Assembly (NCBI RefSeq): GCF_000293885.2
Contig: NZ_CP010945.1
Coordinates: 3,058,001 to 3,122,000 of the forward strand
Direction: 5' to 3'
DNA: 64,000 nt
Source of the DNA: Pseudomonas fluorescens NCIMB 11764
Lineage (GTDB): Bacteria > Pseudomonadota > Gammaproteobacteria > Pseudomonadales > Pseudomonadaceae
Shown piece after piece: positions 29,795 through 38,760 of this stretch. The notes under the pieces are model-generated. The model was not told the origin of the DNA. It did no database searches and saw nothing but the letters and a program-made list of their open reading frames with translations. Both the position numbers and the translations under genes were made by a program. Position 1 is the first letter of the stretch, and each line of letters starts with the position of its first letter.

Positions 29795-30445
29795 CTAGGT
29801 TCGAATCAAGTGGCCGCTGGCCGCGAGTAACTTGCCATCCAGTAAAGCACCTTGTTCACCGAGAGATAAACGACCTTCGGCAAACCAGCGTACGGCCATC
29901 GGGTAGATCAGGTGTTCCTGGGTGTGAACTCGCTGCGCCAGACTCTGCGGCGAATCATGCAACTCTACCGGTATTACTGCCTGTACGACCAGTGGTCCGC
30001 CATCGAGTTCCTCGGTGACAAAGTGCACGGAACAGCCGTGTTCAGTGTCGCCGGCCTCCAGCGCGCGCTGATGAGTGTGTAACCCTTTGTATTTGGGTAG
30101 CAGCGAGGGATGGATGTTGAGCAGGCGTCCCGCGTAGTGGCGCACGAAGTCAGCGCTGAGGATGCGCATGAAACCGGCCAGGACCACGAGTTTGGGATTG
30201 AAGGCGTCGATCAGTTCGATCAGCGCGGCATCGAAGGCTTCGCGGCCTTCGAACGCCTTGTGATCCAGTGAGCGGGTGTCGATGCCCGCATCCCTGGCAC
30301 GTTGCAGGCCGTAGGCGTCGGCGCGGTTGGAAATCACCGCGGCGATGCGGACCGGGCTGTCGCCGGTCCGCGTGCTGTCGATCAGGGCCTGCAAGTTACT
30401 GCCGGTGCCGGACAACAGCACCACCACATCACAGGTCTGAGACAT
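29795..30445 (-). CDS. purN: phosphoribosylglycinamide formyltransferase 1 (GART)
   Basis: A 216-residue folate-dependent enzyme that formylates GAR in purine synthesis. Motifs: VVLLSGTGSNLQALIDS at the N-terminus, the folate site around GFMRILSADFVRHYAGRLLNIHPSLLPKYKGLHTH with the catalytic histidine in NIHPSLLP, and the aspartate in TEELDGG. The ATG at 30445 overlaps the purM stop (TGATG); a TTG one codon upstream is less likely. Confidence 0.97.
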   Translation of the reverse strand: MSQTCDVVVLLSGTGSNLQALIDSTRTGDSPVRIAAVISNRADAYGLQRARDAGIDTRSLDHKAFEGREAFDAALIELIDAFNPKLVVLAGFMRILSADFVRHYAGRLLNIHPSLLPKYKGLHTHQRALEAGDTEHGCSVHFVTEELDGGPLVVQAVIPVELHDSPQSLAQRVHTQEHLIYPMAVRWFAEGRLSLGEQGALLDGKLLAASGHLIRT

Positions 30446-31503
30446 CAATGAGCCTTGAGGTTCTTCAGTTCAACCTGGGCCGCGCCTTCGGCAGCGGTGG
30501 CGATCTGGCCGATGACCCAAGGCTGCTCGCCCGCTTCACGCAGTACGTTCAGCGCGGTTTCAACGTGCTCTTGAGCCACGCAGATCACCATGCCAACGCC
30601 GCAGTTCAGCACGCGGTGCATTTCGTTTTCGTCGACGTTGCCTTTCTCTTGCAGCCAGTCGAACACGGCAGGGCGAGTCCAGCTTGCAACGTCAACCACC
30701 GCTTGAGCGCCTTTTGGCAGCACGCGCGGGATGTTGTCCAGCAGGCCGCCGCCCGTGATGTGGGCCATGGCTTTGACGGCGCCGGTGTCCTTGATCAGCT
30801 TCAACAGCGGCTTCACGTAGATGCGGGTCGGGGCCATCAGCAGGTCGGTCAGCGGCTTGCCGTCGAGCTGGATGTTTTCGATGTCGGCACCGGACACTTC
30901 GATGATCTTGCGGATCAGCGAGTAGCCGTTGGAGTGCGGGCCGGAAGACGGCAGGGCGAGCAGGGCATCGCCGGCAGCGACTTTCGAACCGTCGATGATT
31001 TCGGATTTTTCCACGACGCCGACGCAGAAGCCGGCCAGGTCGTAGTCTTCGCCTTCGTACATGCCCGGCATTTCAGCGGTTTCGCCGCCCACCAGGGAGC
31101 AACCGGACAGTTCGCAGCCTGCGCCGATACCGGTCACGACCTGGGTCGCGGTTTCAACGTTGAGTTTGCCGGTGGCGTAGTAGTCGAGGAAGAACAGCGG
31201 CTCGGCGCCGCAGACCACCAGGTCATTCACGCACATGGCCACCAGGTCGATGCCGATGCTGTCGTGCTTGTTCAGGTTCAGCGCCAGACGCAGCTTGGTG
31301 CCGACGCCGTCAGTGCCGGAAACCAGCACAGGCTGCTTGTAGCCGGCCGGGATTTCGCAGAGGGCGCCGAAACCGCCCAGGCCGCCCATGACTTCCGGGC
31401 GCGCAGTGCGCTTGGCGACGCTCTTGATGCGTTCGACCAATGCTTCACCGGCGTCGATGTCTACACCGGCGTCCTTGTAGCTCAGGGAGGGTTGCTTGCT
31501 CAT
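30445..31503 (-). CDS. purM: phosphoribosylformylglycinamidine cyclo-ligase (AIR synthetase)
   Basis: A 352-residue PurM that closes the imidazole ring of AIR with ATP. Motifs: [73 protein letters not shown] and [16 protein letters not shown]. It is the first gene of the purM-purN-DUF3108 unit. The start codon follows TCATGATCCAGGCC on the plus-strand reading; a weak AGGCC Shine-Dalgarno lies upstream on the minus strand. Confidence 0.97.
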   Translation of the reverse strand: MSKQPSLSYKDAGVDIDAGEALVERIKSVAKRTARPEVMGGLGGFGALCEIPAGYKQPVLVSGTDGVGTKLRLALNLNKHDSIGIDLVAMCVNDLVVCGAEPLFFLDYYATGKLNVETATQVVTGIGAGCELSGCSLVGGETAEMPGMYEGEDYDLAGFCVGVVEKSEIIDGSKVAAGDALLALPSSGPHSNGYSLIRKIIEVSGADIENIQLDGKPLTDLLMAPTRIYVKPLLKLIKDTGAVKAMAHITGGGLLDNIPRVLPKGAQAVVDVASWTRPAVFDWLQEKGNVDENEMHRVLNCGVGMVICVAQEHVETALNVLREAGEQPWVIGQIATAAEGAAQVELKNLKAH

Positions 31504-31887
31504 GATCCAGGCCTTTAGGGGGGATTCAGGGGTAACGACCGAGTCCAGTGGGACCGCCGAAACAAACGAAGGGCATGTGCCTTGCGCGAATTTCAGGGTG
31601 CCCGGCTGTTGCCGGTCTGCGAAGGCGCGCGATTTTATCAGGCTTGAGGGGCAGCGGCCATCCTCAGGCCGACAGCAGGGGCATATCGATACAAAAAAAC
31701 CACGATTGCCCGTGTTGGTCGCCTCCCGCTTGGCTGTATAAGGTATCGCGATTAACCGTCTATCGTTATGGCAGTGCGAAAAACTTAACCGGGACGCGTG
31801 AATGTTTTACGTCGGGCGATGGTCACAGCCTTGCTCGATTGTCTTCATGCGGTCAGTTCCAGCCGCCCTTGTCGTCAGGAATCTTCC
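31504..31887. other. divergent region between purM and DUF2066 gene
   Basis: This 384-bp gap holds a TAAAAT -10-like box for purM on the minus strand (31637-31632). For the plus strand it has TTGGTC (31715-31720), a 16-base spacer and TATAAG (31737-31742), a fair sigma70 match. No hairpin with a T tract and no credible small gene was seen. Confidence 0.5.
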
Positions 31888-32946
31888 ATGCGTTTTTTCA
31901 GATCATTGTTTGTGGGCTGTTTGTCTCTGGCCAGCCTGGCGAGTCATGCCGAAACCGTCAAAAGCCTTTATCAGGTGCGCGAGCCTGTCACCAGTCAGGC
32001 GCCAGAAGAGCGTGATCAAGCCACCCAGCGCGCGCTCGACACGCTGGTGTTGCGCCTGACCGGCGATCCCAAGGCCGGGCAAAGTCCGGGGTTGGCGGCC
32101 ATTCGCAAGGACCCGCAGCAGATCATCAGCCAGTACGGTTTCGAAGCCGGTCCGCCGGAAGTGCTGAAGGTGGATTTCGACCCGGCCAGCACCGAGCAGG
32201 CGTTGCGCCGTGCCGGGCTGTCGCTGTGGGGCGCGAACCGGCCATCGATCCTGACGTGGTGGCTGAACGACTCAACCGAAGGTTCGAGCCTGGTGGGTGA
32301 TGGCCAGGCCAGTGCGGCGCCACTGCGTCGCGCGGCACAACACCGTGGTCTGCCGCTGCGCCTGCCACTGGCGGACCTGAGCGAGCAACTGGTCGCCACC
32401 GCGCCGAATCTTGAAGGCACCGATGCGACGCCGTTGCGCGGCGCATCGGATCGCTACAATGCTGACGCCTTGCTGGCCGTGCATGCCCGTGAAGAGGGTG
32501 GTCAGTGGCAGGCCAAATGGCATTTGTGGCTGGGCGATCAGAAGGAAGCGGGCAGCGTGCAGGGCGCGGATCAGGCCGCGGTCGCCGATGCGGTACTGCT
32601 CGCGGTCAGTCAGCGCCTGGCGCCCCGCTTTGTGGTCAAGCCCGGCAGTTCGGGCGAGCAGTTGCTGGAAGTGCAGGGCATGAACCTGGAGCGTTACGCG
32701 ACACTTGGGCGTTTGCTGGAGCCGTTTGGCGCGCGCCTGCAGAGTGTTGACGCTGACCGGGCTCTCTACCGGGTCAATGGCAGCGCCGAACAGTTGCGGT
32801 CGCAGTTGTCGCTGGCGAAGTTGCAAGAGGTTCCGGCGGGTGAGGCCCCGGCACCGAGCGTGCCTGTTCAGCCGGTGGCCCAGGGTTCGGCGCCTGCTGT
32901 CGCGCCACCGCCCGCACCGGTGCCGCAGTTGCGTTTCCGTTGGTAA
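31888..32946 (+). CDS. DUF2066 exported protein
   Basis: A 352-residue protein with a signal peptide (MRFFRSLFVGCLSLASLASHA). Mature features fit DUF2066: YQVREPVTSQAPEERDQATQRALDTLVLRLTG near the N-terminus and LGWGANRP-like SLWGANRPSILTWWL in the middle. The tail is Pro/Ala-rich (PVQPVAQGSAPAVAPPPAPVP), probably disordered. The ATG at 31888 has AGGA at 31877-31880; an in-frame start 90 bases upstream is rejected because it would precede the signal peptide with a charged stretch. Function is unknown. It lies just before perM and hda, a conserved pseudomonad order. Confidence 0.85.
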   Translation: MRFFRSLFVGCLSLASLASHAETVKSLYQVREPVTSQAPEERDQATQRALDTLVLRLTGDPKAGQSPGLAAIRKDPQQIISQYGFEAGPPEVLKVDFDPASTEQALRRAGLSLWGANRPSILTWWLNDSTEGSSLVGDGQASAAPLRRAAQHRGLPLRLPLADLSEQLVATAPNLEGTDATPLRGASDRYNADALLAVHAREEGGQWQAKWHLWLGDQKEAGSVQGADQAAVADAVLLAVSQRLAPRFVVKPGSSGEQLLEVQGMNLERYATLGRLLEPFGARLQSVDADRALYRVNGSAEQLRSQLSLAKLQEVPAGEAPAPSVPVQPVAQGSAPAVAPPPAPVPQLRFRW

Positions 32947-32984
32947 GGTTTTCTTTCTTTATATAGATGCATATGGAGTGGTAC

Positions 32985-34058
32985 ATGGCCGATACGCGGC
33001 GTTGGTTCTGGTTGGGTGGGGTGGTTCTGCTCTGCGCGTTTATCTGGCTGTTGCATCCGATTCTCACGCCGTTTCTGGTGGCGCTGCTGTTGGCCTATTT
33101 GTTCGACCCGCTGGTGGATCGGCTGGAAAAGGCCGGTCTGTCCCGGACCTGGGGCGTAGTGGCGGTGTTCGCGCTGTTCACCTTGATCTTCACCACCTTG
33201 TTGCTGGTGCTGGTGCCGATGCTCGCCAAGCAGTTGTTTCGCTTGTATGAACTGGCGCCGCAGATGCTCGACTGGTTGCAGCACACCGCATTGCCATGGG
33301 CGCAATCGAAGTTCGGGTTGTCGGATGGTTTCTGGAAGTTCGACAAGCTCAAGGCGGCGATCAGCGAACACATGGGCCAGACCACCGACATCGTCGGCGT
33401 GGTGCTGAGTCAGGCGACTGCATCGGGCCTTGCATTGATCGGATGGCTGGCCAATCTGGTGCTGATCCCGGTGGTGAGCTTTTATCTGTTGCGGGACTGG
33501 GACCTGATGATGGCCAAGATCCGCAGCCTGTTGCCTCGTGACCGGGAGGAGCGCGTGGTGATCCTGGCGGGCGAATGCCATGAAGTGCTCGGCGCGTTCG
33601 TGCGCGGGCAATTGCTGGTGATGGTGGCGCTGGGCGTGATCTATTCGGCGGGCCTGATGCTGGTAGGGCTCGAGCTGGGGCTGCTGATCGGGATGATCGC
33701 CGGCCTGGCGGCGATTGTGCCGTACATGGGGTTTGTCATCGGGATAGGTGCGGCGCTGATTGCCGGCCTGTTCCAGTTCGGTGGCGACTTGTACCCCATG
33801 GTTGGCATCGTCGCGGTGTTCATGGTTGGCCAGGCGCTGGAGGGCATGGTGCTCACACCGTTGCTGGTGGGCGACCGGATCGGTCTGCACCCGGTGGCGG
33901 TTATCTTTGCGATCCTGGCCGGTGGTGAGCTGTTCGGTTTTACCGGCGTGCTGCTGGCGCTCCCGGTGGCGGCGGTGATTATGGTTCTTGTGCGCCATGT
34001 GCATGATTTGTATAAAGATTCGGATATCTACGGTGGCGTCGACGAACCTGAGCTCTAG
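32985..34058 (+). CDS. AI-2E transporter/PerM-family membrane protein
   Basis: A 357-residue protein of the AI-2E exporter (PerM/YdiK) family with about eight transmembrane helices. Typical pieces are LHPILTPFLVALLLAYLFDPLVDRLEK at the N-terminus, NLVLIPVVSFYLLRDWD in the middle, IAGLAAIVPYMGFVIG and the C-terminal PVAVIFAILAGGELFGFTGVLLALPVAAV. The start at 32985 is favoured because GGAG sits 7 bases upstream; earlier in-frame ATGs lack this. The transported substrate is not known; the AI-2 label is historical. It is 38 bp after the DUF2066 gene. Confidence 0.9.
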   Translation: MADTRRWFWLGGVVLLCAFIWLLHPILTPFLVALLLAYLFDPLVDRLEKAGLSRTWGVVAVFALFTLIFTTLLLVLVPMLAKQLFRLYELAPQMLDWLQHTALPWAQSKFGLSDGFWKFDKLKAAISEHMGQTTDIVGVVLSQATASGLALIGWLANLVLIPVVSFYLLRDWDLMMAKIRSLLPRDREERVVILAGECHEVLGAFVRGQLLVMVALGVIYSAGLMLVGLELGLLIGMIAGLAAIVPYMGFVIGIGAALIAGLFQFGGDLYPMVGIVAVFMVGQALEGMVLTPLLVGDRIGLHPVAVIFAILAGGELFGFTGVLLALPVAAVIMVLVRHVHDLYKDSDIYGGVDEPEL

Positions 34059-34288
34059 AGGTCTTCGATGACGCGTCGCGGGCAGCCTGGTTCAGTGCCA
34101 GGCTGGCCTCTGTCCCATGGGCGGCTGTCACATGCGCCGCCAAAGAAACGCTCATGAAACCAGTGCGATAACGCAAACCTTTGATTTTGCTTATGGTCTG
34201 TCGCATTGTGCGGTCAGCTTCACGGGTATAAACTTCGCAAACTTTACACAGAGGCCACTAACGGTTCCTTTGGAACTGTTCAGTCAGC

Positions 34289-34993
34289 ATGAAACCGATT
34301 CAGCTGCCCCTAGGTGTGCGTCTGCGTGATGACGCTACCTTTATCAATTACTACCCAGGCGCCAATGCCGCTGCACTCGGCTATGTCGAGCGGCTGTGCG
34401 AAGCCGACGCCGGCTGGACCGAAAGCCTGATTTATCTCTGGGGCAAGCACGGGGTAGGGCGCACGCATTTGTTGCAGGCGGCCTGCTTGCGCTTCGAACA
34501 GATGGGTGAGACGGCGGTGTATCTGCCACTGGCCGAGTTGATGGATCGCGGCATCGAAATTCTCGACAACCTCGAACAGTACGAACTGGTCTGCCTGGAT
34601 GATCTGCAGGCGGTGGCCGGCAAGGCGGACTGGGAAGAGGCGTTGTTCCATCTGTTCAATCGCCTGCGTGACAGCGGTCGGCGCCTGCTGATTGCCGCAT
34701 CGACGTCACCGCGTGAACTGCCGGTGAAGCTGGCGGACCTGAAATCCCGACTCACGCTGGCGCTGATCTTCCAGATGCGACCGCTGTCCGACGAAGACAA
34801 ATTGCGCGCCCTGCAACTGCGTGCGTCCCGTCGCGGATTGCACCTGACCGACGAAGTCGGACATTTTATCTTGACCCGTGGCACTCGCAGCATGAGTGCG
34901 CTGTTCGAGCTGCTTGAGCGTCTCGATCAGGCCTCCCTTCAAGCTCAGCGCAAGCTGACCATTCCGTTTCTCAAAGAGACGCTGGGCTGGTAA
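34289..34993 (+). CDS. hda: DnaA regulatory inactivator Hda
   Basis: A 234-residue AAA+ protein homologous to DnaA domain III without a DNA-binding domain. The N-terminus MKPIQLPLGVRL fits a sliding-clamp-binding motif. The Walker A-like segment reads LWGKHGVGRTHLLQAA, with Arg where Lys is usual. Walker B is LVCLDDLQAVAG, and LKSRLTLALIFQMRPLSDEDKLRALQLRA covers the arginine-finger and sensor-2 regions. With the clamp it promotes hydrolysis of DnaA-ATP after initiation. The gene is 230 bp after perM and may have its own promoter. Confidence 0.93.
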   Translation: MKPIQLPLGVRLRDDATFINYYPGANAAALGYVERLCEADAGWTESLIYLWGKHGVGRTHLLQAACLRFEQMGETAVYLPLAELMDRGIEILDNLEQYELVCLDDLQAVAGKADWEEALFHLFNRLRDSGRRLLIAASTSPRELPVKLADLKSRLTLALIFQMRPLSDEDKLRALQLRASRRGLHLTDEVGHFILTRGTRSMSALFELLERLDQASLQAQRKLTIPFLKETLGW

Positions 34994-35206
34994 AGCCCAA
35001 GTCCTACAAGGCTTTTGGCATATTTCAGGCGCCAAAAAGTTCGCGTTCCTACAGGGTGTAGGCCGCGCAAGCGTCTAAATGGGGCTTAAGCGCTTAGATG
35101 GAAACGCGAAACCGGAAAGTCACATAAAGTTCGATTGAATTTGCAAATGAGGATGATAGCGGGCATAGTCTCGGCTTCTTTACAACTATCAGCCACGGTC
35201 GTGCCC

Positions 35207-35833
35207 ATGCTAAATCGCTTTGCACCCCTCGTGCCTCTCGCACTCGTCACCCTGTTGTTCGGTTGCGCTGCCCACTCTCCAGTGTCGGAGCAAGCGCCTC
35301 AACAGCAGGTAAAAAATTCAGTTACTGCGCAATCCTCTTCCGTTCTTTTCCAGGAAGAGCTGGCCACCGATAAAGAGCTGGCTGACTTCGCCGACGGCAA
35401 GTCGTACCAGCTTCCGGTGCTCGCCGACAGCATCCTTGAGCGTGGCATGTCCCTGATCGGTACCCGTTACCGTTTCGGCGGCACCTCCGAGGCGGGTTTT
35501 GATTGCAGCGGTTTCATCGGTTACCTGTTCCGGGAAGAGGCCGGCATGAACCTGCCGCGCTCAACTCGCGAAATGATCAACGTGGACGCGCCGCTGGTTG
35601 CTCGCAGTGCGCTCAAGCCGGGCGATCTGCTGTTCTTCGCCACCAATGGCCGCCGCGGTCGTGTCAGTCACGCCGGGATCTACCTCGGTGACAACCAGTT
35701 CATCCACTCCAGCAGCCGCAAAAGCGGTGGGGTCCGGGTCGATAGCCTGGGCGACAGCTACTGGAGCAAGACCTTCATCGAAGCCAAGCGCGCACTCGCG
35801 ATGGCCCCGACCGTGGTCACGGCACGCAAGTAA
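35207..35833 (+). CDS. NlpC/P60 (C40) cell-wall hydrolase, lipoprotein (first)
   Basis: A 208-residue lipoprotein: the signal MLNRFAPLVPLALVTLLFGCAAH has a lipobox ending in Cys (about residue 18). The NlpC/P60 domain has the catalytic cysteine in GTSEAGFDCSGFIGYLF, the catalytic histidine in RVSHAGIYLGDNQFIHSSS, and a third polar residue further on. Such enzymes cleave the gamma-D-Glu-mDAP bond of peptidoglycan stem peptides. The start at 35207 is chosen for the signal peptide; an upstream start would add 24 residues. The Shine-Dalgarno is weak. A close paralogue follows. Confidence 0.9.
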   Translation: MLNRFAPLVPLALVTLLFGCAAHSPVSEQAPQQQVKNSVTAQSSSVLFQEELATDKELADFADGKSYQLPVLADSILERGMSLIGTRYRFGGTSEAGFDCSGFIGYLFREEAGMNLPRSTREMINVDAPLVARSALKPGDLLFFATNGRRGRVSHAGIYLGDNQFIHSSSRKSGGVRVDSLGDSYWSKTFIEAKRALAMAPTVVTARK

Positions 35834-35923
35834 TGCTTGATCCTGTCGCCACGTCAGTGGCGACAAAAAGCCTCTCTGCAACAGAGTAGGCGGATAGTTT
35901 GTAAGGCGAACTTAAAGTCTTAC

Positions 35924-36006
35924 TTGAAGTTTGCCGCATAGCCGCTAGAATCCTGATCTATTATTGATGGCAAACCGCCTGCGTCCTGCGCAGGCGGTTT
36001 TCTTTT
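35924..36006 (+). ncRNA. candidate short RNA or leader: promoter followed directly by a terminator
   Basis: A sigma70-like promoter (TTGAAG 35924-35929, 16-base spacer, TAGAAT 35946-35951) is followed about 20 bases downstream by a perfect 12-bp stem (AAACCGCCTGCG 35972-35983 with CGCAGGCGGTTT 35989-36000) and TCTTTT. The predicted transcript is about 45-50 bases. The terminator also ends transcription from the first NlpC gene, and it stands about 50 bases before the second one, so it could be a small RNA or an attenuator. Confidence 0.5.
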
Positions 36007-36055
36007 CTGCCCTGTCGGCAGAAAAAAGCCGCAGCCAGATCAGGATGTTCTGCTT

Positions 36056-36592
36056 ATGACGATGTCGGCCCGCCTCGCACTCATGTTCTTCGCAGCGCTG
36101 CTCAGCGCCTGCGCCAGCCGTACACCGCCACCTGCGCCGGTGGTTCGTGCGCCGATTGTTTTCGGGTCACCCCAACCCTTTTCCCCTGAGGCCGAAGACG
36201 TGCTGTTTCGCGCGTTGGGTCTGGTGGGCACGCCTTATCGCTGGGGCGGCAACACGCCGGATTCCGGGTTCGATTGCAGCGGCCTGATCGGTTATGTCTA
36301 CCGTGACGTCACCGGCATCTCGCTGCCGCGCACCACCCGCGAGATGATCAGCATGCAAGCGGCCAGTGTCGGCAAGGAAGGCCTGCAAACCGGCGACCTG
36401 ATTTTCTTCGCCACCAATGGCGGCTCTCAGGTCAGCCACGCCGGGATCTACGTCGGTGAAGGCCGCTTCGTCCATGCGCCAGCCACGGGCGGCACGGTCA
36501 AACTCGACAGCTTGTCCAAAGCTTATTGGCAGAAAGCCTACCTCAGCGCCAAGCGTGTCCTGCAACCTGAGCATCTGGCGCGTAACCCTTGA
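36056..36592 (+). CDS. NlpC/P60 (C40) cell-wall hydrolase, lipoprotein (second)
   Basis: A 178-residue lipoprotein with a signal ending in lipobox LLSAC (MSARLALMFFAALLSACAS). The NlpC/P60 domain has the catalytic cysteine in SGFDCSGLIGYVYRDVTG and the histidine in QVSHAGIYVGEGRFVHAPA. It shares the whole domain layout of the preceding gene and is a tandem paralogue. The ATG at 36056 follows AGGA with 10-base spacing; a second ATG two codons later is possible. It is expressed behind the promoter-terminator module at 35924-36006. Confidence 0.9.
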   Translation: MTMSARLALMFFAALLSACASRTPPPAPVVRAPIVFGSPQPFSPEAEDVLFRALGLVGTPYRWGGNTPDSGFDCSGLIGYVYRDVTGISLPRTTREMISMQAASVGKEGLQTGDLIFFATNGGSQVSHAGIYVGEGRFVHAPATGGTVKLDSLSKAYWQKAYLSAKRVLQPEHLARNP

Positions 36593-36607
36593 TTCGCAGA
36601 GGTCGTC

Positions 36608-37261
36608 ATGACCGCTCGCACGCTCAATCTCGATGATTCCCTGTATCAATACCTGCTCGACGTTTCCCTGAGGGAAACGCCGCTGCTCAAGCGTTTGCGC
36701 GATGAAACCCAGGCCCTGCCGATGGCGCGCTGGCAGGTGGCGCCGGAGCAGGGGCAATTCCTCGCATTGCTGGTGAAACTCACCGGCGCCAGGCGCCTGC
36801 TGGAAGTCGGCACCTTCACCGGTTACAGCGCGTTGTGCATGGCGGCGGCGTTGCCGGATGGCGGTTCACTGATCTGCTGTGACATGCCTGGTGACTACAA
36901 CGCCACGGCGCGCCGTTACTGGCAGGAAGCAGGGCTCGCCGAACGAATTGACCTGCGCCTGGCGCCTGCGCTGGAAACCCTGGCTCAGTTGGATCAGCCC
37001 GGACAATTCGATTTGATGTTCATTGATGCCGACAAGGCCAACTATCCGGCCTACCTGGAGCACGCGCTGCGACTGCTGCGCGTTGGAGGCCTGGCAGTGT
37101 TCGATAACACCCTGTGGAGCGGGCGGGTGCTGGAGCAGAATCCCGAGAGCGAAGACACCCGAGCCATCCAGGCGCTTAATCTCGCCTTGAAGGATGATTC
37201 TCGTGTGGATCTGTCGCTGTTGCCGTTGGGCGATGGATTGACGCTTTGCCGCAAGCGCTAA
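36608..37261 (+). CDS. SAM-dependent O-methyltransferase (class I, CCoAOMT-like)
   Basis: A 217-residue O-methyltransferase of the O-MT family 3 type. The SAM site is LLEVGTFTGYSALCMAAALPDGG near residue 65, DMPGDYNATARRYWQEAG follows, and MFIDADKANYPAYLEHALRLLRVGG holds the metal/catalytic aspartate. DNTLWSGRVLEQNPESEDTRAI is also a conserved family segment. Bacterial members often methylate catechol-like hydroxyls; the substrate is unknown here. It is 15 bp after the second NlpC gene. Confidence 0.92.
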   Translation: MTARTLNLDDSLYQYLLDVSLRETPLLKRLRDETQALPMARWQVAPEQGQFLALLVKLTGARRLLEVGTFTGYSALCMAAALPDGGSLICCDMPGDYNATARRYWQEAGLAERIDLRLAPALETLAQLDQPGQFDLMFIDADKANYPAYLEHALRLLRVGGLAVFDNTLWSGRVLEQNPESEDTRAIQALNLALKDDSRVDLSLLPLGDGLTLCRKR

Positions 37262-37269
37262 ACGCGGTC

Positions 37270-37363
37270 CCCTGTGGGAGCGAGCCTGCTCGCGATAGCG
37301 GTGCGCCAGGTACATCAATGTCGGATGTGCTGACCCCATCGCTAGCAGGCTTGCTCCCACAGG
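37270..37363. repeat. REPIN-like inverted REP pair
   Basis: Left copy CCTGTGGGAGCGAGCCTGCT and right copy AGCAGGCTTGCTCCCACAGG, in inverted orientation, with about 45 bases between. It is the same family as the copy at 7.4 kb and lies directly after the O-methyltransferase stop. Confidence 0.85.
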
Positions 37364-37378
37364 TCTTGAGTGTGGCAG

Positions 37379-38692
37379 CTACTTCGCCGCAGAAACCCGC
37401 CACACTTTGTTCCCCACATCATCCGCCACCAGCAAGCTACCCTGCTGATCGATCACCACACCCACCGGCCGACCCATGGCTTTCTCTTCGTCATTGAGGA
37501 AGCCCGTGAGTACATCAATCGGTTGCCCAATCGGCTTGCCGGCACTGAACGGTACGAAAATCACTTTGTAGCCACTGTGCGGTTTACGGTTCCACGAACC
37601 GTGCTGCCCAATGAATGCGCCTTCCTTGAATTGCGCTGGCAGCGAGTTGCCTTCAGCGAACGTCAGGCCCAGCGATGCGGTGTGCGGGCCGACCGCGTAG
37701 TCCGGCGCGATGGCCTTGGCGACCAGGTCCGGATTTTGCGGTTCGACGCGAATGTCGACGTGCTGGCCGTAATAGCTGTAAGGCCAGCCGTAGAATCCGC
37801 CGTCCTTCACTGAAGTGATGTAGTCCGGCACCAGGTCGCTGCCGATTTCATCCCGCTCGTTGACGGCCGTCCACAGTGCGCCGGTCTGCGGCTCCCAGGC
37901 CAGGCCATTTGGATTGCGAATCCCCGAGGCGAAGATCCGGTGATTGCCGGTGGCGCGATCCACTTCCCAGATCGCCGCGCGACCTTCTTCCTGGTCCATG
38001 CCGTTTTCGGCGACATTGCTGTTGGAACCCACCGTGACGTACAGCTTGCTGCCGTCCTTGCTGGCAATGACGTTTTTGGTCCAGTGGTGATTCAGTGTGC
38101 CGCCCGGCAGATCAACCACTTTGATCGGCTGCGACTTGATGGCCGTGTCGCCATTCTCATAGTGGAAGCGCAGCAAGCGATCCGTGTCGGCGACATACAG
38201 GTCATTGCCAACCAAGGTCATGCCGAAGGGCGAATTGAGGTTTTCCAGAAACACCGTACGGGTTTCGGCGATGCCGTCATGGTCCTTGTCCCGTAACAGC
38301 GTAATGCGGTTCGGGCTCGGTACACCGGCACCGGCGCGGCCCATGACTTTCTTCATGACCCAGCCTTTAACGCCTTTGCCATCGTCGGGTTTGGGCGGCG
38401 CGTTGGTTTCGGCGACGAGCACGTCACCGTTCGGCAGCACGTACAGCCAGCGCGGATGATCGAGATCTTCGGCGAACGCCGCCACCTGGGTGCCCGCTGC
38501 GGTGGTGGGTTTCGCACCGTCCGGCCAGCCGATTGCCGGGGCGATGTTCACCGTCGGGATCAGGGTTTTGTTCGGTTCTGGCAATTTGGGTGACGGGCCG
38601 GTGCCGTCGGAGACTTGCAGGCTGGAGGTTTCACCGCAGGCGGCGAGCCCTCCGGCCAGGGCGATGACGAGAACGAACGGGGGCTTGTGCAT
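37379..38692 (-). CDS. sorbosone-dehydrogenase-type beta-propeller lipoprotein
   Basis: A 437-residue lipoprotein: [21 protein letters not shown] has the lipobox LAAC. The body is a quinoprotein glucose/L-sorbosone dehydrogenase-type beta-propeller. Examples are [57 protein letters not shown], and [36 protein letters not shown], followed by [14 protein letters not shown]. These match periplasmic PQQ-dependent sugar dehydrogenases. Whether it binds PQQ and what it oxidises is not known. The start at 38692 is preceded by AGGGAAG. Confidence 0.88.
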   Translation of the reverse strand: MHKPPFVLVIALAGGLAACGETSSLQVSDGTGPSPKLPEPNKTLIPTVNIAPAIGWPDGAKPTTAAGTQVAAFAEDLDHPRWLYVLPNGDVLVAETNAPPKPDDGKGVKGWVMKKVMGRAGAGVPSPNRITLLRDKDHDGIAETRTVFLENLNSPFGMTLVGNDLYVADTDRLLRFHYENGDTAIKSQPIKVVDLPGGTLNHHWTKNVIASKDGSKLYVTVGSNSNVAENGMDQEEGRAAIWEVDRATGNHRIFASGIRNPNGLAWEPQTGALWTAVNERDEIGSDLVPDYITSVKDGGFYGWPYSYYGQHVDIRVEPQNPDLVAKAIAPDYAVGPHTASLGLTFAEGNSLPAQFKEGAFIGQHGSWNRKPHSGYKVIFVPFSAGKPIGQPIDVLTGFLNDEEKAMGRPVGVVIDQQGSLLVADDVGNKVWRVSAAK

Positions 38693-38760
38693 GCTGATCT
38701 TCCCTATAAATGCAGTGACCTGATCAATAGAGAAGCGCACACCCGCGATGGTTCAACCGG

